In this document: positions 10,751-22,340 of the stretch, piece after piece
How the letters are laid out: each line of letters opens with the position of its first letter
Position numbering within the stretch: position 1 is the first letter of the stretch
From: Agarophyton chilense
Lineage: Eukaryota > Rhodophyta > Florideophyceae > Gracilariales > Gracilariaceae
Assembly: GCA_030374765.1 (NCBI GenBank)
Contig: JARGXX010000120.1
Span: 62,001-126,000, forward strand
Direction of reading: 5' to 3'
Length of the DNA stretch: 64,000 nucleotides
Made by a program: the position numbers and the translations under genes
The notes under the pieces: generated by a model
The model's database searches: none
What the model was told of the DNA's origin: nothing
The model's input: only the letters and a program-made list of their open reading frames with translations

Positions 10751-13400
10751 AGTGAGTGCAAGATGTCCCAACTATCATTGGAGAGCAGGGATGGCAGCGC
10801 ATATGAACCAGAAGAAGTGATCTATACGAACATTTACGGATCACTCTCCACTCCAACTATTAGTGGTAACAAGTTCTTTGTAACTTTCACGGATCAGTTT
10901 TCTGGTTTTAGGTATATCAAACTTCTTAAGATAAGGAGTGATGTAAAGGACGGGTTTGCTAAGTTTCAAACGTGGCTTGAAAGGTTTTCTTGCCTCGTTA
11001 GGCAACTGTACTCTCACAATGTGCCAGAAAAGCTAGGACCTCGTCAAAAGCTGCGAGAGCAAAGAATTGAATGGGAAATGTCTGTTTTGTGTACCCTGCA
11101 ACAAAATGATGATGCGGAGAGATTGAATCGAACGATATTTAATATGGTTCGGAGCACATTCTGAGGCATGCCAGTCGTTCCCAAAGATTTTGAAAAAGGG
11201 CTCTTTGTACTTCAGCGTATCTTAAAAACATTACTGAGACGTACATTATTGATGGAAGAACAATCATGAAGATGTTGACTGACAAAACTTCGTGTTTTGG
11301 AAATATCAGAACGTCAGAGTGTGGGGTGTATGTCCATGTTCCAAAACGGAAGAAGCTACAGCAGAAGTTGTAGAGTTGTATCCTACTTCATTTCTTTCTT
11401 CATTTGAAGTAGAGGTTCCAAGCAATTTATCACAGCTCGACATGTCAAGATTAAGGAGAATGTTTTCCTGGACGACGTTTTTTCCCTGGAGAGGGCAGAT
11501 TAATTCATGGAAATGATAAACTGGAGTTGAATGATGATATTCACGAGCCAGATGTGACGAATGAGAAGGCTAAAAATGAGGGAACAGGAACTATTTATAG
11601 TCCATCTACTTTTAGTGTGCGAGGCAGTAGTGCAGAAGTACAAGGTGAAAATGTTCAGTTGGAACACAGTGCTACAGGCGTAGATAATATGGAAGGTGAA
11701 GAAAATAATGTCGAAAGTGAAGAAGAATGCTCATAGCTCACAGTATCTGCTCCACAGGAGTTTTTAACTCACTATCTAACAAGGACATACCCTGACAGAG
11801 AACGTAACGCTCCCGATCGCCATGGAAGCACTCATGTCAAAATGGATGTCGCCAAAAGCTTTCCTCAACGTATTGGAGACCCTTTGGTTTCTTTTGAAGA
11901 TGAGAATGAGCGCAGAGCATTTCAAGATGAAGCGCAGATTTTGAACGACATGCATACTTGGAAAGTAATGAAGCCTCCATTCTTATCTCCAGTAATTAAC
12001 TCACGTTTTGTGTTCATGCATAAGCAGACTCCCGATAAAGAGTTAGAGAGTGTAAGAACCGCCTTGTAACCAGAAAACGTCAACAGGGATCCTTAAGGTA
12101 AAACTTTTCTTCTGTGGTTTGCTTTTGAAACTGTACGAACGGCCTTGGGCCTTTTATGCATTCAGAAGTACTGAGTTCGATAAATGGACGTGAAGACCGC
12201 CTTCATAAACGGAAAGCCTGACTTGGACACTCATACGGTGTATGCTCCCACTCCAGAGAGACTGAGTCTCTGTTTACAAAAAGAACGGGCTCTACTGCTT
12301 CAGAAAGCACTACACGGCGTACGAGAGGCTCCCCAGATGTAGAATAAACCGTGAAACACTTCTCTGAGAAAAATAGGATTTACTCTTCTGAATTCAGATT
12401 AGTGCCTGTTTGCCATAAGAATGAATCAGTCATCTGTGTGGGTTCTTTTTTATGTCGATGTCGTACTTTTCATAAGCTTTGATGGGTCTATAATCAGCAC
12501 AGTGAAGTTGATGATGATAGAACGAGGAAAAATGAGGGACTTAGGAGAGGTGAAGCAATTCCTGGAAGTTCGAACCGAGACTAATAAGGAGGTGTTCTCC
12601 CTCGATCAAAGCTTTATGTCTTTTACTTTTCTTGGAACAACTTCTATGAATCAGAGAAAATCTGTTGCTACTCCTTTGGTCTCATCATTGGATACAGTGT
12701 ACTACATCAACTATTTCTCCGAATCGTTTGCAGAAGAGTACCCACATTACACGGAGGTCCTCAAGTTTATGGCCTCCCACGCTCGTCCAAGTATTTTTAT
12801 GGTTGCTAGTTTTCTGAATAAAAATCAGAAGAAACCCCCAAACGCCGACTGGATTCGATTTAAGAAATCCTTAAGGTACGTAATCTGTACCCTCAGATAT
12901 GGTCTTCTGTAGGAGCCGAATTCTGAGAATAACTGCCCTCTCGGAGCCTAGAGTGATTCAGATTGCACCAGTGACAAAAGCTGAAGGAAGTCCACCACTC
13001 TTTTTCGTTTGTTTCTTGGTAGAGCACCCATTATATGAAGAAGTCTCAAGCAAAGAATCGTTGCCTTCTCCACTACCGATTTGAAGGACATTGCACTCTC
13101 GGAGTGTGTCTAAGAGATGCGGTAGGTATGAACATTTTTTCGGGGGCTTAACTCCGCAGTTGGAAATGTGGCCACGAAGGTTTATGAAGACAAAATGAAG
13201 CAATTTCATGAACATACATCAGCGAAGAACACAAAACATGTTCACATTCGCTACGATTTCGTTCGGGATGTGGTGGTGAATGGGCTGATTTCAGTTGCTT
13301 ACTGTCCCACAGAAGATATGGTACCTGAAATTCTTACAAAGTTCTTGGGAACGTCTCGATTTGATGATATGAGATAAAAGTTGTTGGTTGCAGATATTGT
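10750..13400 (+). mobile_element. Ty1/copia pol fossil, broken
   Basis: The order integrase, then RT, then RNase H is that of Ty1/copia. The integrase core is clear (STPTISGNKFFVTFTDQFSG and, later, AERLNRTIFNMVRSTF). An acidic linker follows. RT shows the YVD catalytic surrounding (VWVLFYVDVVLFI) and a LGEVKQFLEV stretch. RNase H ends with a typical HIRYDFVRD and ILTKFLG tail near 13.25-13.37 kb. Gag and LTRs were not recognised. It is broken by many changes (about ten or more) and is probably old. Confidence 0.85.
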
Positions 13401-13987
13401 TTCGAGGAAGGAAACTGAACGGACTAGATTTGACGCAGCAAGAGTTGACAATGTTTGATTGGATATCGGACTATAAATTGAATAGAATTTGATTTAATAC
13501 TTTACACAAGATGCAACGTTCTACAGATATCATTTTTATCATTGTAAATAGTGGAAGACGGGAAATTAAACGCCAGATATGCCACAATACTGCGTCGTGC
13601 AAAGAAAATTCTACAAATCTCAAGCTAAACCGTACACAATCTTCACTATGGACGGCATCGAAGCGTCTAAAAATTTAAAGATCTCAAAAATAAAGAAGCG
13701 TTTTTTTAAAACAAAGTTATGAGTTAGTTCAAATTGAATGGGATGCTAAACATTTTTTTTAAAACTCAATGAGACAGTAATTTTTTGTGACCAAAAGAAG
13801 TTCAATGTTGATAGCCCAAAATGGTAAAACTTTTATGGGAATGATCTTCGCAAAAGAAAAAAAATGCTTTTGTAGAGGCACTCCGGTCGGGCCTCAATTT
13901 TTTTGGTTTGGACTGCAATATGTACATAACGAAAGACTGCAATTGCATTTATTGTGATTTTAATTGCGTCAGAACAGTATTTTGAAG
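13400..13987. other. AT-rich spacer, nothing recognised
   Basis: AT-rich, with homopolymer runs and no open frame of note. It lies between the copia tail and a solo LTR and may hold decayed copia 3' sequence, but no LTR pair could be matched. Confidence 0.4.
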
Positions 13988-14641
13988 TGTAGTATCCTCT
14001 CTAACGGAGATATCAGACACCTGCGGAAACGTTCGGACTGCCATTAAGGGTGCTTGTGGCGAAGGGAAAATGGAGTGATAGAGCTACAACACTAGCGAGC
14101 CTGAAGATGGGGGTTGTAAAGCCCCACTCGCTAATGAGGGTGGTTGAGAGACTAGGGTCATTGTTAGACGGACAACTTCTGTTTGTAGCTTGTCCAGATC
14201 CCCGGCAAAGGAATCGTGAACAAAGAAAAAGAAAGTTATGAATCCGTTGTTGTCTCCTTTACTTTGGAGTTGGCGCTCACCTCTGTACCATATATAATGT
14301 GCACAGAGGTGAGGGCCACAAATTAATATCTAGATATAAACCTTGGTTAGCTAATTAGACCCTCTACAGTTGAAGGTAATCGGTTCTAATGGGCTTCTGT
14401 CTACGAAGGGTAGACTTGCCTTGCACGTGGCAATCTAATAGATGCGCCGTTACCAATCCTGCATTTCCCTACGGAGAAATGATCCGGATGCGCCGTTGCG
14501 AGCCATCTGGCAGGTATGACATACAACCTTTGCGGGATGCCGCTCATCACTCCATCCATGCCGTCACAGTCTTCTATGAATATCATCGTGCGTAGAAGAA
14601 AAAAGGGATGCATTGGCTATCCGAATGTGTAGAATACTCCA
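13988..14641. mobile_element. Solo LTR (copy 2 of the TGTAGTATCC family)
   Basis: This block begins TGTAGTATCC and ends GAATACTCCA. It aligns along its length with the solo LTR at 20399-21114: both carry an ACGGAGA...CAGACACCTGC start, a GCTACAACAC stretch, TTGTCTCCTTTACTT, a GCGCTCACCTCTG hairpin-like segment, a TATAAA/ATATAA box region, and ATGCGCCGTTACCAAT. Flanking bases TGAAG and TGAAA form an imperfect 5-bp target duplication. No internal region lies beside it, so it is a solo LTR. Its internal domain and superfamily are unknown from this window. Confidence 0.8.
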
Positions 14642-16260
14642 TGAAATATTGGCAAATTACTTACTACCTATTTCATGCAGCAAGGTTGGCACAGATCTTA
14701 TTCAGCAAGAAAATGTTTTTGTGCAAAACTCAAATTCTATGAAACAGAGATTTATTATTTCAAATATGACTGCAATATAGTGATCATCAGGCTATTCTGA
14801 TCTGAATTCTATCAAAGATATCTGGGAACTGCAGAATAGGATGGTTTATGCGCGGGTAAGGCAATCCAGTGAAGTTTTGCACTGAAGACTTGTTGCGACA
14901 AACGCAGCTCTAATTCTTTTGAAACGTTTATTGAATCAGTTTCGGTACGCGGTGTAAGTGTTATATAGGCCAAAAGAGCGAAATTTAATTACTGAACGTG
15001 GGCTACAGAGAATATGATGTAATGAAAGGTATGTTTATGAAACAGTGTTTTGACTTAGTTTTCTTTTCGTGTTTATTTTATGATCTGTACAGCTCTTGAA
15101 AACGCAAATATCAATAGTTTCGTGTAAGGTATATATTTTGAAACTATCTTCATCTATTGCGAGGAAACTTTATATTAAGGGTCGAGTCCCTACTGACGTG
15201 CGGCTGACTTGGATCAACGATTACGCCAGATACCCGATGGATATTTTGTTGCAGCCAACGCCTTCTTCGTTTTCAGGCAAGCGATACTATATGGTGTCCA
15301 ATCTGAGGCAACTGAACATGCGTCTCAAGAAAAAGCAGCAAAACCCATTCTTTCTACCTACGTGAAGTTTGTAAGGAATCGCTGAAGCGCAATCATATCT
15401 TCTTTTTCCAGATGATTTCCAATTTTGTCCAATAAATTCACAAATGTTGATCTGTTCATTCGGTACAATTTAAAAAGCAATGGTGCGTGAAAATAAAATT
15501 TAGTATTTGATTGTCGCGTGCCAAGGGTTTTCGTATAGATGGAAACCATGAGAAGGTGTAAGTTTGTCGCTGTAGTTTCGTTTTCAACAACTTTGAAACC
15601 ATTTTAACCTTACTCTCAATGGCTGATAGATTCCGGTGTTACCTGATAAGTTTATCAAGGAAAGGGAAGACCTTGTTAGGTTTAATTGGTTAAATGGATT
15701 TGCAACACACGAAAAAACTAAATAAAAGATTTATATTGGTCAGGTTGGAGCTACATTCAAGTTTGGACGAAAGGTAAGTGACTCTGTGTGCCTCAATTAT
15801 GATAAAGAATGGCTAAAAACTGCGCTAGTGGGAGGTATTGCGGTGTTAGAAAGGATGCAAAAAATGCAGGGGAACCTCTATCCGGAATTGCTCCCTGAAA
15901 AAGCATGGATACAGTCAGTGACAAAACTGTAAACAAATTCAGATCAAATATAGCAATCTCCAAAACGTTTTTTGTTGAAATTATCATACAAAAACGTCTA
16001 GAAAATATCGGTCTTCTGACACGCTGGTACGTCTGTTACAAGGAATGAAATTTTCAAATTTCAAAAAGCGTTTTCCAAATAGCTCGCCAACTACTTACAG
16101 ATTTAACTTCAAGCTTTAACAGAAAGATATATACATATCTACAAAACATTATATAATTAACCGATTTTGAAACAAAAAAGGCACACTTCTGTCCACAATA
16201 TGACGCCCTAAACTTCTAATAAACTATACTTACTGTTTCTCTTCCTCTCTAACCCTTTTA
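14642..16260. other. AT-rich region with DNA-transposon scraps
   Basis: There is no intact gene. At 15030-15150 two direct repeats about 90 bp apart (AAAGGTATGTTTATGAAAC and GTAAGGTATATATTTTGAAAC) resemble the paired subterminal repeats beside the Tc1/mariner copy at 29.7-29.86 kb, so a mariner end is probably buried here. The minus-strand piece at 15358-15549 is listed separately. The remainder is AT-rich without recognisable content. Confidence 0.45.
15358..15549 (-). pseudogene. PIF/Harbinger-like transposase N-terminal scrap
   Basis: About 63 codons include LYRMNRSTFVNLLDKIGNHL, which resembles the FRMSRxTFxxLLxxIGxxL block at the start of PIF/Harbinger DDE transposases. Nothing of the catalytic domain follows, so this would be a short fragment of a dead DNA transposon. 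The assignment rests on one motif. Confidence 0.35.
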
Positions 16261-16264
16261 AATC

Positions 16265-17117
16265 GCCGGAAGAACCCAATTATACCATAAAGTGAGCTCT
16301 TATCAGATATCGAAAAAGCCCAAATCTTAGCTCATTATTCCCACGCCGTGAGTTTTCAAGATATTTCTGAAGAGCTTGGACGACACGTATCACAGTGCAT
16401 ATGCTCATGCGTCCAAAGAAACGCAAACGGAAACAACGGAAGTCCTATACTCAGAAAAAAGAACTAAACGAGCAGTAATTCGGGATGTCATACTTTGTCA
16501 ATCATCGAAATCAGAAGTGCAGGAAAAGTTCAACCATGAAGTTTGGGTGCGAAGGGTGCAGCAAATTCTAAAAGGCGTTCCATATCTGAAGTAAAAGAAC
16601 ACGACAACAGGTATCTATATGATCCAGAAACACAAAAATAATCGTATAAAATGATCCAAAGAGAAGCTCTCATAGAAAGCTATTTGGTGGGAAAAGGTTA
16701 TCTTTTCTGATGAAACAAAGTTTAACCTTGATATTACGGACGGTTTTGCTGCTTATTAGTATAATTTGAGGAATGAGCCAGAAGTTTTCTCGCAGAGATT
16801 GCAGAGAAAAATGTCGGTGATTGTTTGGGCCGCTGTATTTTATTATGGTAGTGGAAATATTGTCTGTTTTGACTGCACTTTAAATGCCAAACTTGACATT
16901 GAAACTTTTGGTAATCATCATTTACCTGTTTCTTCTGGCGCTGTGAAAGTGAATTAGATATTTATGCATGAAAAAGCTATTCTTCATCGTGCGAGTGCCA
17001 TGAAAGACTGGTTAAAAGAGAATAATGTAGAAGTTTCGAACTGGCATACCAAAGACCCAAACCGAAACATCATTCAGAATTTCTGGGCCTGGGTGGCACA
17101 GCGTGTGTGCGTGGAGT
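16265..17117 (+). pseudogene. Tc1/mariner transposase, 3'-truncated and inactive
   Basis: Starting near LLSDIEKAQILAHYSHAVSF the segment shows an N-terminal helix-turn-helix (DISEELGRHVSQ), then the first catalytic Asp in SDETKFNL (near 16707), the VIVWAAVFYYGSGN strand, and a C-terminal DPNRNIIQNFWAWVAQRV. In active Tc1 elements the last motif is DxNxIEN, so the third acidic residue is Gln here. Stops and frame changes occur throughout. The copy ends abruptly at the first base of the LTR at 17118, so its 3' part was removed or displaced by the retroelement. Confidence 0.8.
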
Positions 17118-17751
17118 TGTCGTACAATCACCTCTGGGGTATGCTACTGTCTTGTCTCGGGAGCGTAGTGACGCTCAACCGTAGGGAGCGTGTTGACGCT
17201 CAACCTTAGAAGGTAGACGTAGTAAACCTCGATGGTGACAGGGCACCGTGAAAACCCGCAGGGGCAAACGGCGGGGCGACTAGCCTATACCGTGTCGGTG
17301 AACGATGGTAGGCGTCGACGCGCGGGAAAGCCTGTGTGGTAGTTGAGAAACAATGAACCAAAGAATATAGTCATGACCCAAGTGATGCCTGTCTTTATCA
17401 TATTAGGATGGGGGAGGTGCAGTTCCCTATATGCAGTGGACTGCACTCTCCAGATCACCCGGGAGGTGCCAGAAAGGCACGGTCTTTGACTTAGTGTCAG
17501 AGACCTGGCCACCACTGGCTAGAGTGCCAGGTGGCCACTCAACTACTGTACTAAAATACACATAATTACAACTATTATCACTAACAATTACTCAACCAAA
17601 AGGTAAATGTCAACACTACACGTGGTTGACAACACCTAGATGGTAGTACGCCCGGAGCTGCGTGGCCGATGATTCCTCTCATCCATCACCTACAAGGTCA
17701 GAGTAGTATATTGACAACCTCAAAGGTCAGCCCTTCCGCCACTATACGACA
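17118..17751 (-). repeat. 3' LTR of gypsy copy B
   Basis: It begins TGTCGTACAATCACC and ends CACTATACGACA on the plus strand, with TGTCGTA/TACGACA inverted ends. The block matches the right-hand LTR over its full length. It directly abuts a truncated mariner on its left. The five bases to the left are GGAGT. Confidence 0.95.
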
Positions 17752-17768
17752 GACCCCCTTCCTACCCG
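17752..17768 (-). other. Polypurine tract of gypsy copy B
   Basis: Immediately inside the 3' LTR the minus strand reads GGGTAGGAAGGGGGTC, the purine run expected to prime plus-strand DNA synthesis in LTR retroelements. Its place next to the LTR confirms the element's orientation. Confidence 0.75.
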
Positions 17769-18750
17769 TGAGGCACGCTCCGTGTCTCCCTTCATCACAC
17801 CATAGAATTGTAGCGAGCGACAGCGGCGCGGGCATCGGAATGGTGTCTGCGCGCGACGCGCGATCACTTGCAGTTCAGAACTCGGCACCAGTATCGGTTG
17901 GGGAGGGCGCGCGACGACGTCGGCGCAAGAATTGAGCCACAAACATTCAGGTAGGGACTGTGATCAGGGCGATGCAGTGTAACTAGCCCGCTCGCGGACA
18001 CCTTTTCGGTAGTGGCCCTGCTTGCTTGCGATTCTGCTTCCGCATAGCCCCCTGTCTAACCAAGTTGGTATCTCACTCTTCCCGGTTACTCAAAATTTAG
18101 TTCCCTCCTAGGTCCCTGCGCGCGCCGTCCCGCCTGGTCGTTCCAACGGCTCGACAACCCTTCAGGTATGGTCGCCCTTAATTGGCGGCGTCGCGACCGT
18201 AACCGTGCTGTCCGGCTTTTCCCCGAAGGTTTCCTGCCTTCTCGACCTTTCAGGTTTCGTCTACCTTGTAAGGATTGACTCGTGGCACCGGTGGGGCCTG
18301 AGCCTGCGTCGATACAAACATTGAGGTGTTGGCCTGGGTCCGTGGTGGAAGCTTCCGGGTGCGAGACTTTACTGGTTTTAAGCGGCCCTGTCGGTAATTA
18401 CGCGACCTTTTTCCGGTTTTGCATTCCGGTTTACCCTCAAGGCGATGATAGGATCGGGCCACCTCCCCGCACGCGTTCGAACCCATTTGGTACCACGTCG
18501 CGGCACCTCGCGCCGCGTCGTGGATTCGTCACCGATACCTCGAAGGGGAGGATCTTCCCCACAAGCAGCACCAGGGCTCGAGAGACGTGAGATGCCGGTT
18601 ATCATCGAGGTTGAAGAAGTCGGAGATTCCGAGGGGATTGATACCTCTGCAGTTATGCCTTTAAGGTCGGATTGGTCCTGTTCCACGATACCTTAAAGGT
18701 CTGAATCCGCTCGCGACCGCACGCTGGCCACTGTTTAACCCGAAAGGTCA
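17769..18750 (+). other. Leader of the antisense region in gypsy copy B
   Basis: About 1 kb between the polypurine tract and the antisense coding region. It is GC-rich with many short frames but no domain, and AAGGT/CAGGT words recur through it, some of which could be splice donors of an antisense transcript. No promoter motif was identified with confidence. Confidence 0.4.
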
Positions 18751-21535
18751 GTGTGGGTACTACCGGACATGTTGGATCCGCTGGCCGTCTCCTCAGAACG
18801 GACCGAGGAGGCTCTACTTCAGAAGGATGAATACCCGCTGGTGTTCATCGCGGCGGTGGAGGTCGAGTCACCACCTCGTTCGTCGGGTCGAGCTACGGCC
18901 TTCCCAACCATGTCAGGTAGCAGCCCATCTCGTGGCCGGGGAGGCGGTGGTATTACCAAGAGGGTGACTCGCTCGACTTCGCGAACGCCTACCAACATTG
19001 GGTGTTGCAGCATTCCTGTCCCTGCGACTCAGTTCTCCCCTGGGACTCCGGCTGATCCGTACCAACGCAGTGGTGGACTTCCTTCGACGATTCAAATCAA
19101 TTGGGCTCACAATCTCGCGTTCGGTGCGGCGAACCGGACGACGAGTCAGTATGGAGCTTTTGGTATTACCTTCGACCAGGTGACGAACAATGACCTGTTG
19201 AAGCACGATTGGCCGGTGGCGGTGGGGAATTCGTCACTGCTGGCAGCTCTTACCAGACCACAATTGGATACCTACTTGGGTTTGTCCCCTTGGGACTTCG
19301 AGCGCTTTCGCTCCGTTCCATTGCTTTTGAAGAAACGGGACCAAGAGTCTCAACCTCGTCAGGTTCGACTGGATTGTTACCAGAGTCGGCAGCGTCATAC
19401 ACCTTTGAGGTATTTTATCCCGCCGATATATCCCAGCGACTTGCCGTATGTGTGGATCGAACTGGAGCTGGATTACTACCGTCGATTGGTGGCGCAAGTG
19501 TGCCACTACCCGTCGATTCTGGAGACTTACCTTCCGGTTTCACCTGACTTGGTTTCCCTGAATCTGCCTTTCACCACTATCAATTGGGCTGACCGTAGTA
19601 GGTGGGGCGAGGATGCAGCGACGGAGAGTCGCGTTCGCACTCGCAACTCGTACACTCGCGTCATGCATATGTTTCATAACGTCGAGTACTTCTGACAACC
19701 TACGAAGGACAGACGCGATTGGTACGTGCTTCGACCAGAGTGGTGGGAGTCCTATGAGGTTCCGTTATCACTGAGCGTGCCCACTCCGCCGGTCTTGCCG
19801 TACTTCGGGAGTCAGATGTCCCGGAACCTAGAGCGGTATTACCTCATTTGGTCGATTTCCTTCTCGGAGTGGACCGTATTGGTTGCCATCCTGGCTCTAG
19901 AGGCCGCCCGTTACGGTATCGATTGGGATTGTCGCAATCCCGATTCTGACATATACCGAGATGGTGTTCAACCTGTGGGTCGCATCTTCTTCATACCTCC
20001 GAGGGTTGCCCAGGATATTATTTGATTTGGTTATGATAACATCGTGGAGAGGACCGATTGTACCTTGAAGGATTTGGACTCGTATCTCGAGCAGAGCAAG
20101 AATTACCATTGGGATTCCCATCAAGGATGGGAGGCTTTCGATCACGCAACTTGGGAGATTGTGCCTCGCCACGCCCAATATTATCCCGGGGAGCCTCCTG
20201 TTTATGGAGCTCCCGCGAGCCCCGAGCCTTATCACGGTACTGTGGAGACACCAGTTGGTCGGTATGCTGGTCCCTTCCCGTCTGAGCCGTTACATCAAGG
20301 TCGTAAGTCGCCTATCCCTACGGGTGTGACTCCTACTCAACCGAGCTCCTCGCGGGTTGCTGGTTCGGTTCGACCTCTGCTGGCGGGTATTGCTCGGCTG
20401 TAGTATCCGCTCTAACGGAGAGAGCAGACACCTGCCACAGCGTTCGGACTGCCGATGGGTCGCTTGCGGCGAAGGAAAAAAGGCGGTAGAGCTACAACAC
20501 CAGCGAGCTGGAAGTGGGGTGTAAGGCCACTACTCGCCAGCGAGGGTGAACAGTGCAACTGTAAAACTTTGGTGGAACGTGGGTACGAGACGGCTCGTGA
20601 AGTGGTTGGGGGCTGACTATCTATTATAGCTCGTCCGGATCTCCAGTTAAGGAATCTTAAGCGAGGAACAGAATAGTCATGATGCCCATGTTGTCTCCTT
20701 TACTTGGAGTCGGCGCTCACCTCTGGTACACTATAAACTGTGTACCAGGGTGAGTGCCCAAATAAATATATAAATAATACCCAGTGGTCAGCCACTTAGC
20801 CAAACCACTGTATGGGTATGGTCCCTAATGGACGTCTAGCTACAAAGGGTAGTAATGCCCTCCACATGGATCGCCACTACATGCGCCGTTACCAATATGG
20901 CACTCCCCTAGGAAGGGTCGCAACTATGCGCGCGCCGTGGTAAGCCACTCGACCCAGGATGCCACGTGTTCCACTAAGACATTCTGCCTCTAGGCATCCT
21001 ATGCGGGATGCAGCTTCATATCACAATGCTAATGATAACACTCACTCGTGAGTTTCAACCGCCACTTCGCAAAAAACGAATTTATCGGATTCCCCGACAT
21101 AGTAGAATACTACATCGGCCTCCGCATCAACCTATGATGGATTCTCGCGCCGTGGTCGGTTTGCCGGCTCGAATTCGCCAGTCTTGCGTCACCAACTTTC
21201 AGAGGGCTGGGCCTACATTCGTGTTTGCTGCATTAACGCTCCTTGAAGGTTCGCTGCCGCGCCATGCGCAATACATGAAGGCGCTGAACCAACTTGGGAA
21301 GTTCCGGAATCAGTTCCAGTTGGACATGTACCAACGGGCCACCCGTCAGGTTGCCAATCTAACAAGTGTCCCTGCTGCTGTGCCGTCTGATCCTTTGACT
21401 GATCCCCTTCTAGGTGCCAACTTGAACCCTGCGGTTTTGCAACCTGCTCCGACGGTTCCTTTCGTTCATCCTCTTTTGGTTTCGACTCCTCTCCCCAGTG
21501 GCGGGGCTACCGTTCCTTGGCTAACTCTTAGGTAG
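18751..21535 (+). mobile_element. Antisense accessory coding region of gypsy copy B (fossil, unknown product)
   Basis: This region is on the strand opposite to gag-pol and lies between the chromodomain and the 3' LTR. It has a basic, Ser/Arg/Gly-rich N-terminal part (SSPSRGRGGGGITKRVTRST), a central part rich in aromatic and Pro residues (HDWPVAVGNSSLLAALTRPQ; IPPIYPSDLPYVWIELELDY), a VPTPPVLPYFGS block with PVGRIF downstream, and a C-terminal helical portion (NQFQLDMYQRATRQVANLTS) followed by Pro-rich sequence. I recognise no family. A solo LTR (20399-21114) interrupts it and a few other breaks exist. The VPTPPVL and C-terminal blocks recur in the same place in copy A, so it is a stable part of this retroelement lineage. 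Confidence 0.7.
20399..21114. mobile_element. Solo LTR with 5-bp target duplication, nested in gypsy copy B
   Basis: 716 bp beginning TGTAGTATCC and ending GAATACTACA (inverted ends), flanked on both sides by TCGGC, a perfect 5-bp duplication. It belongs to the same family as the block at 13988-14641. It contains a TATAAA-type box and, about 60 bp away, a GCGCTCACC...GGTGAGTGCC inverted pair that may form the polyadenylation/hairpin part. It inserted into the antisense region of copy B, so it is younger than that element and was reduced to one LTR by recombination. Confidence 0.92.
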
Positions 21536-21791
21536 ATGGCTCCTCGCATTTCTGCGGGTTTTCCTCCGTGGGTAGTCAATAACACGGGTATTCCTGATTC
21601 CATTGCTCCTAAACCAACAGGTCCTTCTTAAAGTAAATTGTTGTCTCTTCTTGTCTCCTCTACTGTTACATTTGGTTGTTCTCACGTGCCCTTTCTTGTA
21701 GGTAGTCTGACACGCTTATGCGTCCACCTTCTGCGGAAAACGACGTCTTTTCTCCCCCTTCCTTAGGCATGAGTACCACGAAGGTCTAAGG
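21536..21791. other. Spacer between antisense region and chromodomain in copy B
   Basis: About 250 bp with no domain, holding the tail-to-tail 3' ends of the sense pol region and the antisense region. Poly(A) signals for either strand were not identified with confidence. Confidence 0.4.
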
Positions 21792-22235
21792 TTAGCCGTC
21801 TCCAGGCATCGACTCCTTGCGACGGCGCCAATACCTTATACGGAAGTGTGGGGGTATTGCGGATGGGGGTTCGAGGGTGTCCCCTTCTGGACCCCAGCCG
21901 TACCACCTGATGGTGTACTTCAGACCATTGTAGGTTCGCGTGTGGCCCCCAAGACGGTCAACGGGAAATTCCCCTGAGGTTTGGTCCTTATCTTTCGGGG
22001 GAACGCCACCTCGAGGGTTCATATGTTCCAAATTGGGAGCTTCGTGCGTGGGAGCCGGGTCGGGAGCTTCCGCTGTTACCGTGTGAGGTTCCATTTCCGT
22101 CCCTGTTAAAGGGATGTAATCCGGATCATCCCGTTGTAATTCATCATTCACCTCAATTGGGGTGGGGTCCTCGGAGGGTCGAGTGCGCAGAGCTACCGCT
22201 CTGGGCTCTCGGGCTGAGATGTCTGCCTCCATGCG
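21792..22235 (-). mobile_element. Chromodomain region of gypsy copy B
   Basis: The C-terminal pol piece reads LGGHTRTYNGLKYTIRWYGW then GPEGDTLEPPSAIPPH, which fits the strand-strand-helix chromodomain found at the integrase end of chromoviruses, where it directs insertion by binding modified histone tails. The aromatic cage is only partly conserved. An acidic Glu/Pro/Asp linker precedes it. Confidence 0.75.
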
Positions 22236-22340
22236 ATGTTGAACCGTTTCAGGTGCTACCGTAATACGGTCAATTGATATCGTATTCGGTATTACATCTT
22301 GTTCAACCGTAACGGTGTGGTCTGATGCGTTTAGTACCTT

